Shown: one piece after another, positions 55,288 to 64,000 of the stretch
Position numbering within the stretch: the first letter of the stretch is position 1
Layout of the letters: every line of letters starts with the position of its first letter
Assembly (NCBI GenBank): GCA_963747255.1
Contig: CAVVEG010000005.1
Location: 186,001 to 250,000, forward strand
Source of the DNA: CAIYRG01 sp963747255
GTDB lineage: Bacteria > Pseudomonadota > Alphaproteobacteria > Micropepsales > Micropepsaceae
Direction of reading: 5' to 3'
DNA: 64,000 nucleotides
The notes under the pieces: generated by a model
What the model saw: the letters and a program-made list of their open reading frames with translations, nothing else
Told to the model about the DNA's origin: nothing
Database searches by the model: none
Translations under genes and position numbers: made by a program

Positions 55288-57096
55288 CCTTTCGCAACCG
55301 ACTCGCGCTTTTCCTTGTGGCCGTGCTGGTGGTCGTTCAGGCTCTGACCGCCTTTTTGACCTATGACACAATACGTAACAGCCTGGTGGAAAACGGAAAG
55401 AGACAGCTCGCGACCGCAACCACCGCGCTGATGAAACAACTTGATGTGCTTGGCGACCGTGTGGGGGACGACGTCGAAGTTCTGTCACTGGACTACGCTC
55501 TGCGCAAAGCGGTTGCTGGACACGATCCGGCGACTGCCCTCTCGGCCCTCCGCAATCACGGTAACCGCGTTGGCGCATCGCGCATGATGTTGCTTGATCT
55601 GGACGGCACGATCAGCGCCGATACCGGGGGCGTTTACGCTGCCGGGATAGCCTTCCCATTTCCCGAACTGATCGAGAGCGCCGCAGCCCAGGACCAGGCG
55701 ACGGCCCTGGCTGTACTGGACGGAAAGCTGTACTGGATTGTGGCTGTACCGGTGCGGGCGCCTGAGACCATCGCGTTCATTGTCGCCTGCGTCCCGGTGG
55801 ACAATCCTTTGCTGGATCGCTTGGCGCAGCTTTCATCGGTGCCGCAATCTCTTGCGCTCGCAACCAGGTCGGACAAAGGCTGGTCGGTTGTTGCCCGCAC
55901 GTCCGGCTACTCGCCAGGGCAGCTTGCCTGGCAGGACGCATTGAATGCGCCGGCACCCATTCTCGTGGACAAAGAGAACGCCGGGCATGTGGCGATGATC
56001 GCCCGCCTCGCAGCGGCTGTTGGCAGCTCGCCTGTGCTGGCGGTGTTCGATTATCCCGTCGATCAGACGCTCGATAGTTATCGCGCGGTGCTCAGGCCAA
56101 TGCTGTTTGTGCTGATAGGCGGGCTCATCCTCGCATTGGCATCGACTGTGCTCATCGCCCGCGGCGTGTCGCGTCCGCTGGAGCTTCTGGCGTCCGCCGC
56201 ACGGCGTATTGCCGGGGGCGATTACGCTCCCATTCCACGGCTTGGGCGAAATGACGAAATCTCGGAGTTGGCATCGGCGCTGAATGGCATGACGAGATCG
56301 GTTGCGGAACGCGAAGCCGCACTGACCAAAGCCGTTGTTTCAATGGAATCGGCTCGGGCGGAAGCCGTAAAGGCGAATGAAGCCAAGTCGCAATTTCTCT
56401 CCAACATGAGCCACGAATTGCGCACGCCGTTGAACGCGATCGTCGGCTTCTCGGAGATTATTCAAGGCCAGATGCTGGGTCCGATCGGAGTTGCGCGGTA
56501 CGCCGAATACGCGCGGCATATTCTCCAAAGCGGTGTGCATCTGGCGACACAATTCGAGCAGATGCTGGATCTCGCGCAAGCCGAATCCGGGCGGTTGGCG
56601 CTGACCCGGAAGCGTTTTGCGCCCGGCAAGGTTCTCGACCGCGTCGTGAAGGGCTTTTCTGCAACAGCCGAAAAGGCCGGTGTCATGCTGGAAGTCCAGG
56701 GGGACTTTGCGGACTGGCCGGAAATGGAGGGCGATGAAGCAAAACTGCAGAGGAGTTTCAGCAATCTGATCGACAACGCGGTGAAATTTTCCCGCCCCGG
56801 GGGCACTGTCACAATCCGGGGCGCTCATGCAAGGCAAGACGCTGCAGTTGGTGATCGCAGACTGCGGCATCGGCATAAAGCCGGAAGAATTGTCGCTGGT
56901 TGTACGTCCTTTCCAGCGCGGCAGGCGCGCCTTTGACGCCGTGCATCAGGGTGCCGGCCTTGGTTTGCCGTTTGCCAAGAGCATCATCGAATCGCATGGC
57001 GGTTCCCTCGTCATCGAGAGCGAACCGGACGTGGGAACGACTGTGACGGTCTGTCTGCCAGTCGCGGTGGCGCAGGAATTGTCAGATGCGGCTTGA
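55284..57096 (+). CDS. Membrane histidine kinase with periplasmic sensor, one +1 frameshift
   Basis: With one G removed from the GGGG run near 56818-56821 the protein is 603 aa. It has TM1 (~8-28), a double-Cache-like periplasmic domain (~30-270), TM2 (~272-296), HAMP, HisKA with SNMSHELRTPLN (~375), and HATPase with ADCGIGI and GAGLGLPFA after the shift. The upstream cupredoxin-like gene and downstream barrel gene overlap it, so the kinase may monitor what those proteins bind or import. No response regulator is encoded nearby. Confidence 0.83.
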
Positions 57097-58342
57097 TCCG
57101 GCGATGGTTCGCGTCCTTGCAAGGTCGAACGCCGGAGCATTGGCGGCGGTCGTGTTGCTGTTCCCGAGTTTGGCCCGCGCGGTCGATCTCAGCCTGGATG
57201 GTTATGCCGATTTTCGTCTGATTGCACCGTCGGGGGAGGTGTCGTGGCGGGATGGCGGTTTGGGCAAACTGCGCTTCGGCGAGGAAAGCGGTCATCCCGA
57301 TTTCCAGTTTGCCGAAGCTGCGCTGGATCTGTCGGCGGTGATTGCACCGGAGTTGATCGGAGTGGCGACTGCGAGAGTCTCGAACAAAGGATACACGTCG
57401 GTTGACCTGCTCGAGGGCTATTTGCGGTATCGTCCGGTTTCAACAAATGCCTGGCGATGGTCTATCAAAGGCGGCGCGTTTTTCCCGCCAGTGTCGCTTG
57501 AGAACACGGAAGTCGGCTGGACGAGCCCATGGACCCTGACTCCTTCGGCAATCAACGGCTGGATTGGAGAAGAAGTGCGGGTGATCGGAGCCGAAGCGAT
57601 GGTGGAATGGCGCAGCGACGTTCGATCTTTCTCGCTGAGCGGCGCGGTCTTCGGCTGGAATGAACCTACGGGCGTACTGCTTGCAGATCGCGGGTGGTCA
57701 TTGAGCGATGCTTTCACCGGCGTCTTCGGCAGGCCGAGGATTCCGGACGTGGTCGCCGTGGAATTGGGCGATACCGTGCCCCAGCGTACGCCGGAATTCC
57801 TGCAGATCGACAGCCGGCCAGGCTGGTATGCGGCGGCTTCCTGGGATGAAACGGGTATCGCAAAACTGGATCTGATCGCCTACGACAATCGGGCAGATCC
57901 ATCTGCCACTTACGACGGCACGATTGCCTGGCATACGTCTTTCCAGGACGTCGGATTAAGCACGCAAATCGGGCCCGTTATCCTGCTGGCACAGGGGATG
58001 TTGGGTGAAACCTCCATTGTTCCTGGTCCTTTCTATTTCAGCGACACGCGCTTTTCAGCGGCCTATCTGCTGGCGGGCTGGAATCTTGACGAGAATTGGC
58101 GAGTTGCCGCGCGGGTCGATGTATTCGCTACCAGAGAAAATACACCTTTCACAGGTGACGGTATTCGCGAGTCCGGAAACGGCGTGACGCTGGCGATCAA
58201 TTATCTGCCCACCCAGTGGCTGCGCCTGACGGCGGAAGGAATCCGTGTGGACAGCACGCGCAGTCAGCGAGCAGCTGCTGGACTTGATCCGCATGTGATT
58301 GAAAATCAGTTTCAGCTCAGCGCACGTTTCTATCTGCCATAG
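57086..58342 (+). CDS. Outer-membrane beta-barrel protein
   Basis: The 418-aa protein has a signal peptide (ends near LARAVDL) and many alternating amphipathic strands, ending QFQLSARFYLP, a barrel-type C-terminal aromatic strand. It resembles porin-like proteins of unknown substrate. ATG at 57086 overlaps the kinase end; ATG at 57104 would also give a good signal peptide. Third gene of the cupredoxin-kinase-barrel operon. Confidence 0.8.
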   Translation: MRLDPAMVRVLARSNAGALAAVVLLFPSLARAVDLSLDGYADFRLIAPSGEVSWRDGGLGKLRFGEESGHPDFQFAEAALDLSAVIAPELIGVATARVSNKGYTSVDLLEGYLRYRPVSTNAWRWSIKGGAFFPPVSLENTEVGWTSPWTLTPSAINGWIGEEVRVIGAEAMVEWRSDVRSFSLSGAVFGWNEPTGVLLADRGWSLSDAFTGVFGRPRIPDVVAVELGDTVPQRTPEFLQIDSRPGWYAAASWDETGIAKLDLIAYDNRADPSATYDGTIAWHTSFQDVGLSTQIGPVILLAQGMLGETSIVPGPFYFSDTRFSAAYLLAGWNLDENWRVAARVDVFATRENTPFTGDGIRESGNGVTLAINYLPTQWLRLTAEGIRVDSTRSQRAAAGLDPHVIENQFQLSARFYLP

Positions 58343-58375
58343 CTCCGCAAATCATAGCCCCAGTCGCTTAATTGG

Positions 58376-59572
58376 CTATGCGCGCCGTGCACTCGCAATC
58401 AGGAAGCCCAAGCCGGCCACAACCAGAACCGAGGCCGCTGCAAATGCGACAGGTGGCCCGTATGCCTGCCAGAGGAATCCGCCACCCAGTCCGGCAAGAA
58501 GTGCGCCGGATCCCGTTGCAGCATTCAGCCAGCCCAGACCACTGCCGCGTGTGCTCTCCCCGGTCATTTGAGCGGCGAAGGAGCGCTGCACTCCATCTGT
58601 CATTGCGGGGAAAAAACCCAGGACGAGGAAACCAACGAGCAGAACCCACGACGACCGTGCAACACCAATGATTGCATAGGCAAGAAGCAGAAAGAGGTAT
58701 CCGATGATCATGGCTCTCCGGGCGCCGATGCGATCGCTCAGCTTTCCCGCTGAAAACGACAGCCCCGCATATGAAAAATTATAGACCATGTAGAACAGCG
58801 GAATGTCCGCCAGGAGGAGCCCGATCCTTTCCGTTTTGAGGAGCATGACTGCGATCGGCAAACTGCCGAGAGACAGGATAAAAATCGAAATGAGCGTGAG
58901 TTTGAAATCCCTCGAGAGCGCCCGCAGCGATGACGGCAATTTGGCCTGGCTGCGACTTTTCACGACGGTGACATCCGAAATGAAGATCAGCGTCAGAAGA
59001 GAAAAAATCCCGGCAGCGAACGCCGTCAGGAAAATGACGTTGAATCGCAGCGGAAGGTAGCGGAGGAGCAGGTACGCCACTGCCGGGCCAAGGATGGCGC
59101 CCGTCGTGTCCATGGCGCGGTGGTAGCCGAAGGAGCGCCCAAGCTCGCTGCGCGGTGTCGAGAGCGAGATAATCGCATCCCGCGGCGAATCCCGGAATCC
59201 CTTGCCGACCCTGTCAAGGAAACGAAGCGCGAGAGCGCCGCCGACGCTTGAAACGAAGATGTAAAAGGGTCGCGTGGCGACGGACAGTCCGTATCCTCCA
59301 ACGATCAGGAATTTCCTGTTCTGCAACCGGTCCGAGAGAGCTCCCGAATAAATCTTGAAAAAATTCGAAGATGCCTCGGCAATTCCATCTACGAGGCCGA
59401 GCGATGCTGCGCCCGCGCCCAGTACGGATGTGAAGAATGCGGGAAAAACAGAAAAGATCATCTCGGACGAGAGGTCGTTGAACAGGCTCGTTAGTCCGAG
59501 GAAGAAGATGTTCGGAGGCAGGCCAAGAATGCGCTGCTTTGCTGGATGATCGGAATCGCCGGCGAGGGACAT
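58376..59572 (-). CDS. Major facilitator superfamily transporter
   Basis: The 398-aa protein has 12 predicted TM helices. NIFFLGLTSLFNDLSSEMIF in TM1 and GKGFRDSPRDAIIS in the loop after TM4 are typical of a widespread uncharacterised MFS group. Start 59572 (MSLAGDSDHP) is chosen over upstream in-frame codons that read into the cysK end. Convergent with the barrel gene. Confidence 0.85.
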   Translation of the reverse strand: MSLAGDSDHPAKQRILGLPPNIFFLGLTSLFNDLSSEMIFSVFPAFFTSVLGAGAASLGLVDGIAEASSNFFKIYSGALSDRLQNRKFLIVGGYGLSVATRPFYIFVSSVGGALALRFLDRVGKGFRDSPRDAIISLSTPRSELGRSFGYHRAMDTTGAILGPAVAYLLLRYLPLRFNVIFLTAFAAGIFSLLTLIFISDVTVVKSRSQAKLPSSLRALSRDFKLTLISIFILSLGSLPIAVMLLKTERIGLLLADIPLFYMVYNFSYAGLSFSAGKLSDRIGARRAMIIGYLFLLLAYAIIGVARSSWVLLVGFLVLGFFPAMTDGVQRSFAAQMTGESTRGSGLGWLNAATGSGALLAGLGGGFLWQAYGPPVAFAAASVLVVAGLGFLIASARRA

Positions 59573-59588
59573 CAGGGGCCCGGTAGCG

Positions 59589-60593
59589 CTACAGCCCCTC
59601 GAACAGAGCGGTTGAGAGGTAGCGTTCGGCGAAGGAAGGGATGATTGCGATGACCTGCTTGCCGGCCATGGCGGGACGCGCCCCGATTTCCAGCGCCGCG
59701 GCGATTGCGGCCCCCGACGAAATTCCGCACGGAATTCCTTCGAGCCGTGCCGCATCGCGCGCGGTCTCAAAAGCTGTCTCATTGGAGATTGTGATGGTCT
59801 CGTCGATCACGGAGCGATCGAGGATTTTCGGAATGAAACCCGCTCCAATTCCCTGAATCTTGTGCGGTCCAGGCAGACCCCCGGAAAGCACCGGACTGTC
59901 CTCGGGCTCGACCGCAATCATCCTCACCGAAGGTTTGCGCGCTTTCAGCACTTGACCGACGCCCGTGATGGTGCCGCCCGTGCCCACGCCCGAGATGACC
60001 GCATCCACGCCGCCATTGGTATCGTTCCAGATTTCTTCCGCGGTGGTGCGCCTGTGAATCTCCGGATTGGCGGGATTCTCGAACTGCTGGGGCATTACCG
60101 CATCGGGCGTGGAATCAATGATTTCAGCGGCGCGGGCGATCGAGCCCTTCATCCCGCGGGCCGGATCGGTCAGCTCGAGTTCGGCGCCCAACAAAGCGAG
60201 CATTTTTCGCCGCTCGTTGGACATTGATTCGGGCATCACCAGAATCAGGCGGTAACCACGAGCTGCCGCAACAAATGCCAGCGCGATACCGGTATTTCCG
60301 CTGGTCGGTTCGACCAGGACGGTTTTTCCGGGTTTGATGCGGCCGTCGCGCTCCAGCGCATCGATCATTGCGACGCCAATGCGATCCTTGACACTGCCGA
60401 TCGGATTGAAGAATTCCAGTTTGAACAACAGATCCGCCTTTACACCGGCGGCGGCGGGCATGCGCGCCATGCGCACAAGCGGCGTATCGCCGATCGTCTC
60501 TGTGATGGAATCGTAAATGCGCCCGCGGCCAGGCCTGTGTTGCGCCGGTTCGGCCTGCATGTTCCGATGCAGCTCAGATAGTGAAGTCGGCAT
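59589..60593 (-). CDS. cysK: Cysteine synthase A (O-acetylserine sulfhydrylase)
   Basis: The 334-aa PLP enzyme makes cysteine from O-acetylserine and sulfide. Motifs: TIGDTPLVR, FFNPIGSVKDRIG (PLP Lys), EPTSGNTGIALA, GVGTGGTITG and GISSGAAIAA. Start 60593 is preceded by GGAGAAAAG and overlaps the Rrf2 gene by 20 nt, so regulator and enzyme are coupled. Other in-frame starts lie at 60656 and 60560. Confidence 0.92.
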   Translation of the reverse strand: MPTSLSELHRNMQAEPAQHRPGRGRIYDSITETIGDTPLVRMARMPAAAGVKADLLFKLEFFNPIGSVKDRIGVAMIDALERDGRIKPGKTVLVEPTSGNTGIALAFVAAARGYRLILVMPESMSNERRKMLALLGAELELTDPARGMKGSIARAAEIIDSTPDAVMPQQFENPANPEIHRRTTAEEIWNDTNGGVDAVISGVGTGGTITGVGQVLKARKPSVRMIAVEPEDSPVLSGGLPGPHKIQGIGAGFIPKILDRSVIDETITISNETAFETARDAARLEGIPCGISSGAAIAAALEIGARPAMAGKQVIAIIPSFAERYLSTALFEGL

Positions 60594-61035
60594 CGCTTTT
60601 CTCCGACGCGCCGGCTTCGAGGTCCAGGGCTCGGGCGCGTCTGCAAACGTCTTCAATGGTCATTTCATCCAGTTTCGTCATCATTTCTTCCTGCAACGAG
60701 GCGATCAGCGGCACGACAACCCTGCGTCCGAGCTCCGAACCGCCGTCAAATTCTTCTTCGCCTTCATCGAGACTCATGGCGATCCGGACGACATCGCCGA
60801 TGCTGATGCGGCGCCGCTCGCGGGCAAGACGATAACCTCCGCGCGGTCCGCGCACGCCTTTCAGAATGCCGGCACGCACCAGCTGCTGCATCACCTGTTC
60901 AAGATAGCGCTGCGGGACGCCCTGCCGCGCGGTGATCTCTTTGGCCTGAACCGGTTCGGCGCGCGCGTTATAGGCAATGTCGATAACCGCCTCGAGGGCG
61001 AGCAGGGTTTTGCGCGACAGCCGCAGCACGGTCAA
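60574..61035 (-). CDS. Rrf2 family transcriptional regulator, no Fe-S cysteine triad
   Basis: The 153-aa Rrf2 protein has a winged helix (LLALEAVIDIAYNARAEPVQ, VPQRYLEQVMQQLVRAG, GPRGGYRLAR). The IscR-type cluster cysteines are absent; only one Cys (EDVCRRA) is present. Its coupling to cysK suggests control of cysteine or sulfur metabolism, as for CymR; this is inference. The start is TTG at 61035 (overlapping the dut stop) or GTG at 61029. Confidence 0.85.
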   Translation of the reverse strand: MTVLRLSRKTLLALEAVIDIAYNARAEPVQAKEITARQGVPQRYLEQVMQQLVRAGILKGVRGPRGGYRLARERRRISIGDVVRIAMSLDEGEEEFDGGSELGRRVVVPLIASLQEEMMTKLDEMTIEDVCRRARALDLEAGASEKSDADFTI

Positions 61036-61472
61036 GTACCCGTTCCCGTGGAACCAAAGCCGCCGGCGCCACGTGGGGTCTCATCCAGCAGCGCCATCTC
61101 GCGCCATTCCGCCCGGATTACCGTGCTGATCACGAGTTGCGCGATCTTCATCCCCCGGCTGATGGCGAATCCTGTGTCGCCGTGATTAACAAGAATCGCG
61201 GCAATCTCGCCCCGGTAATCCGAATCAACCGTACCCGGAGCATTCAGCACCGTCACGCCGTGACGCAGCGCAAGACCCGAACGCGGTCTGACCTGCGCCT
61301 CATAGCCATCGGGCAGCGCCACAGCGATTCCGGTGGGAATGGCGGCAAAGGCACCCGGCGGAAGCACCACCTCGCGCTCCACTGCGGCCAGCAGGTCGAG
61401 GCCGGCCGAACCCGCCGTTGCATAGGCGGGCAGGGGCAGGTCGGGCGCCAGGCGGCGAACGGCAATTTTCAT
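61032..61472 (-). CDS. dut: dUTP diphosphatase
   Basis: The 146-aa trimeric dUTPase hydrolyses dUTP to dUMP and PPi. All five motifs are visible: GSAGLDLLAA, RPRSGLALRHGV, LNAPGTVDSDYRGEI, RGMKIAQLVI and the C-terminal arm RGAGGFGSTG. ATG at 61472 has GGGAGGGCGG upstream. It overlaps coaBC by 4 nt. Confidence 0.95.
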   Translation of the reverse strand: MKIAVRRLAPDLPLPAYATAGSAGLDLLAAVEREVVLPPGAFAAIPTGIAVALPDGYEAQVRPRSGLALRHGVTVLNAPGTVDSDYRGEIAAILVNHGDTGFAISRGMKIAQLVISTVIRAEWREMALLDETPRGAGGFGSTGTGT

Positions 61473-62683
61473 GCCGCCCTCCCGAAATAGTCCGCAATCT
61501 TCCCGGCAAGACGAAGCGCCACTTCGCGCTTGCTGAGCAGTGGCCACGACTCGATTCCGTTTGCGGTCACAAGATGCACCCGATTGGTATCTGCGCCCAT
61601 CACACCGAAGCCGGCAGCATCCGTGCTGACATCGTTTGCCACGATCCAGTCGCACCCCTTTGACGCGCGCTTTGCCGCGGCATTGGCAAGCAGATCTGAG
61701 GTTTCGGCCGCAAAACCGATGACGAGTTTCGGCCGCGCCGCCTTGCGCAATGCGAGGGCCATCAGGATGTCGGGATTTTCCACCAGCACGAGTGACGGCG
61801 GGGCATTCGGTTTTTTAAGTTTTGCCGGAAATGTATGGTCAACGTGCCAGTCGGCGACGGCCGCGGCGCAGATCGCGATATCCACGGGAAGGGCGGATTC
61901 GCACGCATCCCGCATTTGCAAGGCAGTCTCGACGCGGACCAGTTCCACGCCGGAAGGAGCAGTGAGGGCGACCGGACCCGTGACGAGAACAGTGGCCGCT
62001 CCGGCCTCGGCCAGGGCACGGGCTATTGCGTAGCCCTGCTTTCCCGATGAACGATTGGCGAGGTAACGCACAGGATCGATCGGTTCATGCGTCGGCCCGG
62101 CGGTGACGAGCGCGCGCAGGCCATGCAGACGATTCTCCGAGCCAATCTGCGATTCGATAGCGGCGAGAATTTCCTCCGGTTCGGCCATACGTCCTTCGCC
62201 GAATTCGCCGCACGCCATTTCACCTTCATTGGGACCGACAAAGTGCAGTCCATCCCCTTGAAGCACTGCCACGTTGCGCCGCATGGCAGGATGTTCCCAC
62301 ATCCGGACATTCATTGCGGGCGCCAACAGCACGGGTTTGTCGGTGGCGAGCAGCGCCGTCGAAGCCAGGTCTGGCGCGAGACCCGATGCGAGTTTTGCCA
62401 TCAAATCGGCAGTGGCCGGCGCGACCACGACGAGATCGGCGGCGCGCGAAAGGGCAATATGGCCCATTTCCGATTCGACCGTGAGATCAAAGAGATCCTG
62501 GTACGTCCTGTCCCCGGTCAGAGAGGATACGGACAGAGGCGTGATAAATTGCGAACCGGCTGCCGTCAGAATGACGCGCACGGATGCGCCGGCCTCACGC
62601 AAGCGGCGGATCAGTTCCAGCGACTTATAGGCGGCGATACCTCCACCAATAATGAGCAGGATGCGTTTGCCGTGGATTGTCAC
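61469..62683 (-). CDS. coaBC: Bifunctional CoaBC (phosphopantothenoylcysteine decarboxylase/synthetase)
   Basis: The 404-aa enzyme makes two consecutive steps of CoA synthesis. The N-terminal CoaC flavodomain has GGGIAAYKSLELIRRL, the active-site His in ESEMGHIALS and APAMNVRMWEHPA. The C-terminal CoaB domain has TAGPTHEPIDPVRYLANRSSG and AAAVADW. GTG at 62683 has GGAG 6 nt upstream; a TTG at 62725 is in frame. Coupled to dut, the usual arrangement. Confidence 0.93.
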   Translation of the reverse strand: MTIHGKRILLIIGGGIAAYKSLELIRRLREAGASVRVILTAAGSQFITPLSVSSLTGDRTYQDLFDLTVESEMGHIALSRAADLVVVAPATADLMAKLASGLAPDLASTALLATDKPVLLAPAMNVRMWEHPAMRRNVAVLQGDGLHFVGPNEGEMACGEFGEGRMAEPEEILAAIESQIGSENRLHGLRALVTAGPTHEPIDPVRYLANRSSGKQGYAIARALAEAGAATVLVTGPVALTAPSGVELVRVETALQMRDACESALPVDIAICAAAVADWHVDHTFPAKLKKPNAPPSLVLVENPDILMALALRKAARPKLVIGFAAETSDLLANAAAKRASKGCDWIVANDVSTDAAGFGVMGADTNRVHLVTANGIESWPLLSKREVALRLAGKIADYFGRAA

Positions 62684-62777
62684 GCCAGCTCCGCAGGATC
62701 GTTTTTCAGCGGGAGTTCCTAGCAAATTACGGACAAGAATTGTAGTTATGATTTATCTGCAAGGACATCGCTGTAAA

Positions 62778-63329
62778 ATGTTAGCCAATCCCCGTGAAAT
62801 ACTCGATTTTTGATTCAAGGAGACACCTCCGGATCGCCGGTTCAATGCGGATACGGATTTTGATTGTCTGATAAAGAAACGTTTCGAGGAGTCCTGGCGA
62901 GCGGCCCGCCTGGGTGAAGCGCAATCCTGGGTCGAAAGCATGGAAGGAGCGCTCGCGCTGATCCTGCTGTTTGACCAGTTTCCCCGAAATATGTTTCGGG
63001 GCAGAGCCGACGCCTTTGCCACTGATGCACTGGCGATTCAGGTGGTGCACGCCGCCCTTCAACGAGGATTTGACCTCGATTCTCCGGTTGAGCAGCGAAA
63101 TTTTTTCTACCTGCCGTTGATGCATTCTGAAAGTCCGGAAGACCAGGAGCTTTGTCTGCGCCTCACGCGGGAGCGCCTCGCTGAGGGCCATTTCTCTTTC
63201 CCATATGCCCGGCGACACCGCGAAACCATCAGGCGATTTGGCCGGTTTCCCGGCCGCAATGCTGCGCTTGGACGGTCCAGCACACCGGAAGAATCGCTAT
63301 TCCTCGAGGAAAATCCCGCCGGTTTCTGA
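62778..63329 (+). pseudogene. DUF924 family protein with in-frame TGA at a conserved Trp
   Basis: Reading from ATG 62778 gives MLANPREILDF, then TGA (62811-62813), then FKETPPDRRF in the same frame through to the stop at 63329. DUF924 proteins have DFWF at this point, so TGA replaces the Trp codon TGG. The rest is intact: EGALALILLFDQFPRNMFRG, AFATDALA, FFYLPLMHSES and RHRETIRRFGRFPGRN. With Trp the protein is 183 aa, normal length. It could be a one-base nonsense mutation, a sequence error, or readthrough. Confidence 0.85.
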
Positions 63330-63434
63330 TTGCGGGACCGATCGCCAAGGGATCGGTTGCTGAACGCGTGGTTTTTATAACTGAACCCAACCGGCTTCTG
63401 ACCGTTTCCTAACCGGCTTAGTGTGGAGATATGG

Positions 63435-63641
63435 ATGAGCGCCGAGGAAGCTTGCCGTTTGGCCGCCGAACTGAACGAGGAGTTTGGTCCGGTTGTTGCA
63501 CAAGTTGCCCAGCGCACCATCGCGAGCCTGGAAGAGGATGGGCTTGAAGAGCGCGCGGCAGTCTGGAGAGCGCTGCTTGCGATTCTGGACGATATCAACG
63601 CGCGCCGCATCGATCCCTACGCCAGGATCGCCATTCATTGA
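63435..63641 (+). CDS. Small helical hypothetical protein
   Basis: The 68-aa acidic protein MSAEEACRLAAELNEEFGPV ... AVWRALLAILDDINARR looks like two or three amphipathic helices. GGAG lies 6 nt before the ATG. It recalls short DUF6961-type proteins, but I am not certain. It lies between the DUF924 gene and a hydrolase gene. Confidence 0.6.
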   Translation: MSAEEACRLAAELNEEFGPVVAQVAQRTIASLEEDGLEERAAVWRALLAILDDINARRIDPYARIAIH

Positions 63642-63678
63642 ACCCGGTCTCCCGCGCAGATTTGCCGGGCTGAAATTG

Positions 63679-64000
63679 ATGCTCGACCCGATGATTCAGG
63701 CGCTGCTGCAGCGACTGCCGCAGCTGACCTCTTACGCAATCTGGGAGAAATCCCCTGCGGAAGCCCGTGAGGATTTCCGGCAGTTTTGCTCATTTGGGGC
63801 GCCAGGTAACCTGCCGATCGGCAAGGTGGAGAATATCTCGGCCGGATCAATTCCGTTGCGAAGCTATACGCCGGTTGCCCGGGACAGCGAATTATTGCCT
63901 GTCATAATTTATTTCCACGGCGGCGGATTTGTGCTTGGCGATCTGGACTGTTACGACGCGCTGTGCCGGACGCTGGCCAATGAGGGCAGTTGCCGCGTGA
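63679..64000 (+). CDS. HSL-type alpha/beta hydrolase (5' part, runs off window)
   Basis: The first 107 residues start MLDPMIQALLQRLPQLTSYA and contain the oxyanion-hole motif YFHGGGFVLGDLD of the hormone-sensitive-lipase/acetyl-hydrolase group. The catalytic GDSAGG should lie beyond the window edge. Likely substrates are short-chain esters. Confidence 0.85.
   Translation, partial: MLDPMIQALLQRLPQLTSYAIWEKSPAEAREDFRQFCSFGAPGNLPIGKVENISAGSIPLRSYTPVARDSELLPVIIYFHGGGFVLGDLDCYDALCRTLANEGSCRV

Noticed and set aside
62778..63329. Genetic code change with TGA read as Trp
   Set aside because: Other genes in the window use TGG for Trp and end in TGA; only one codon is affected.

Overview
The window is chromosomal DNA from an alphaproteobacterium. 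The clearest markers are the gene run murA - DUF2948 - hisD - UPF0262 - infA - maf, the run lspA - DUF3035 lipoprotein - M16 peptidase, the block coaBC - dut - Rrf2 regulator - cysK, and mutL convergent with rsmD. Codon usage is GC-rich. A Rhizomicrobium/Micropepsaceae-like host is possible, but I cannot confirm a genus from sequence alone.

Layout. 1-8.5 kb: end of an unknown gene, a giant poly-HAMP hybrid histidine kinase (about 2120 aa, 276-bp internal repeat, one frameshift) and a REC-PAS-HWE kinase-REC protein. 8.6-12 kb: an M16 peptidase-like protein without the zinc motif, and mutL (one frameshift). 12-24.9 kb: a 12.9-kb stack of nested mobile elements between the convergent stop codons of mutL and rsmD. 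An ISAzo13-type IS is split by a group II intron. The intron's maturase gene is split by two different large-serine-recombinase elements, one of which is itself split by an IS21 element. An IS630 and an IS5 element sit in the two stop codons. Removing the elements in silico restores a 416-codon maturase gene and a 52-codon small gene exactly. 25-31.4 kb: rsmD, a DsbD/ScsB-type thiol transporter, a DUF3096 mini-protein and a divergent class A penicillin-binding protein. 31.6-38.4 kb: an alpha-oxoamine synthase and a receiver protein face a four-gene operon of two six-TM histidine kinases, a third kinase and another receiver. This resembles CqsA/CqsS or Lqs alpha-hydroxyketone signalling and is the best candidate for an undescribed system here. 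38.6-48.7 kb: FadL-type porin, tRNA-Thr, the murA-hisD-infA-maf housekeeping run, an MFS transporter with a leaderless substrate-binding protein, an NHL-repeat periplasmic protein and a small lipoprotein. 49-58.3 kb: DUF1800/DUF1501 pair, lspA-DUF3035-M16, and a cupredoxin-like protein - histidine kinase - outer-membrane barrel operon. 58.4-64 kb: MFS transporter, cysK, Rrf2 regulator, dut, coaBC, a DUF924 gene with an in-frame TGA at a conserved Trp, a small gene and the start of an HSL-type hydrolase.

Four otherwise sound genes (poly-HAMP kinase, mutL, murA, the kinase at 55 kb) each carry one extra base. Since murA is normally essential, base-calling error is the simplest explanation, but mutL is one of the four, so a mutator lineage should be considered. 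All family assignments rest on reading motifs and gene order; no database search was possible.
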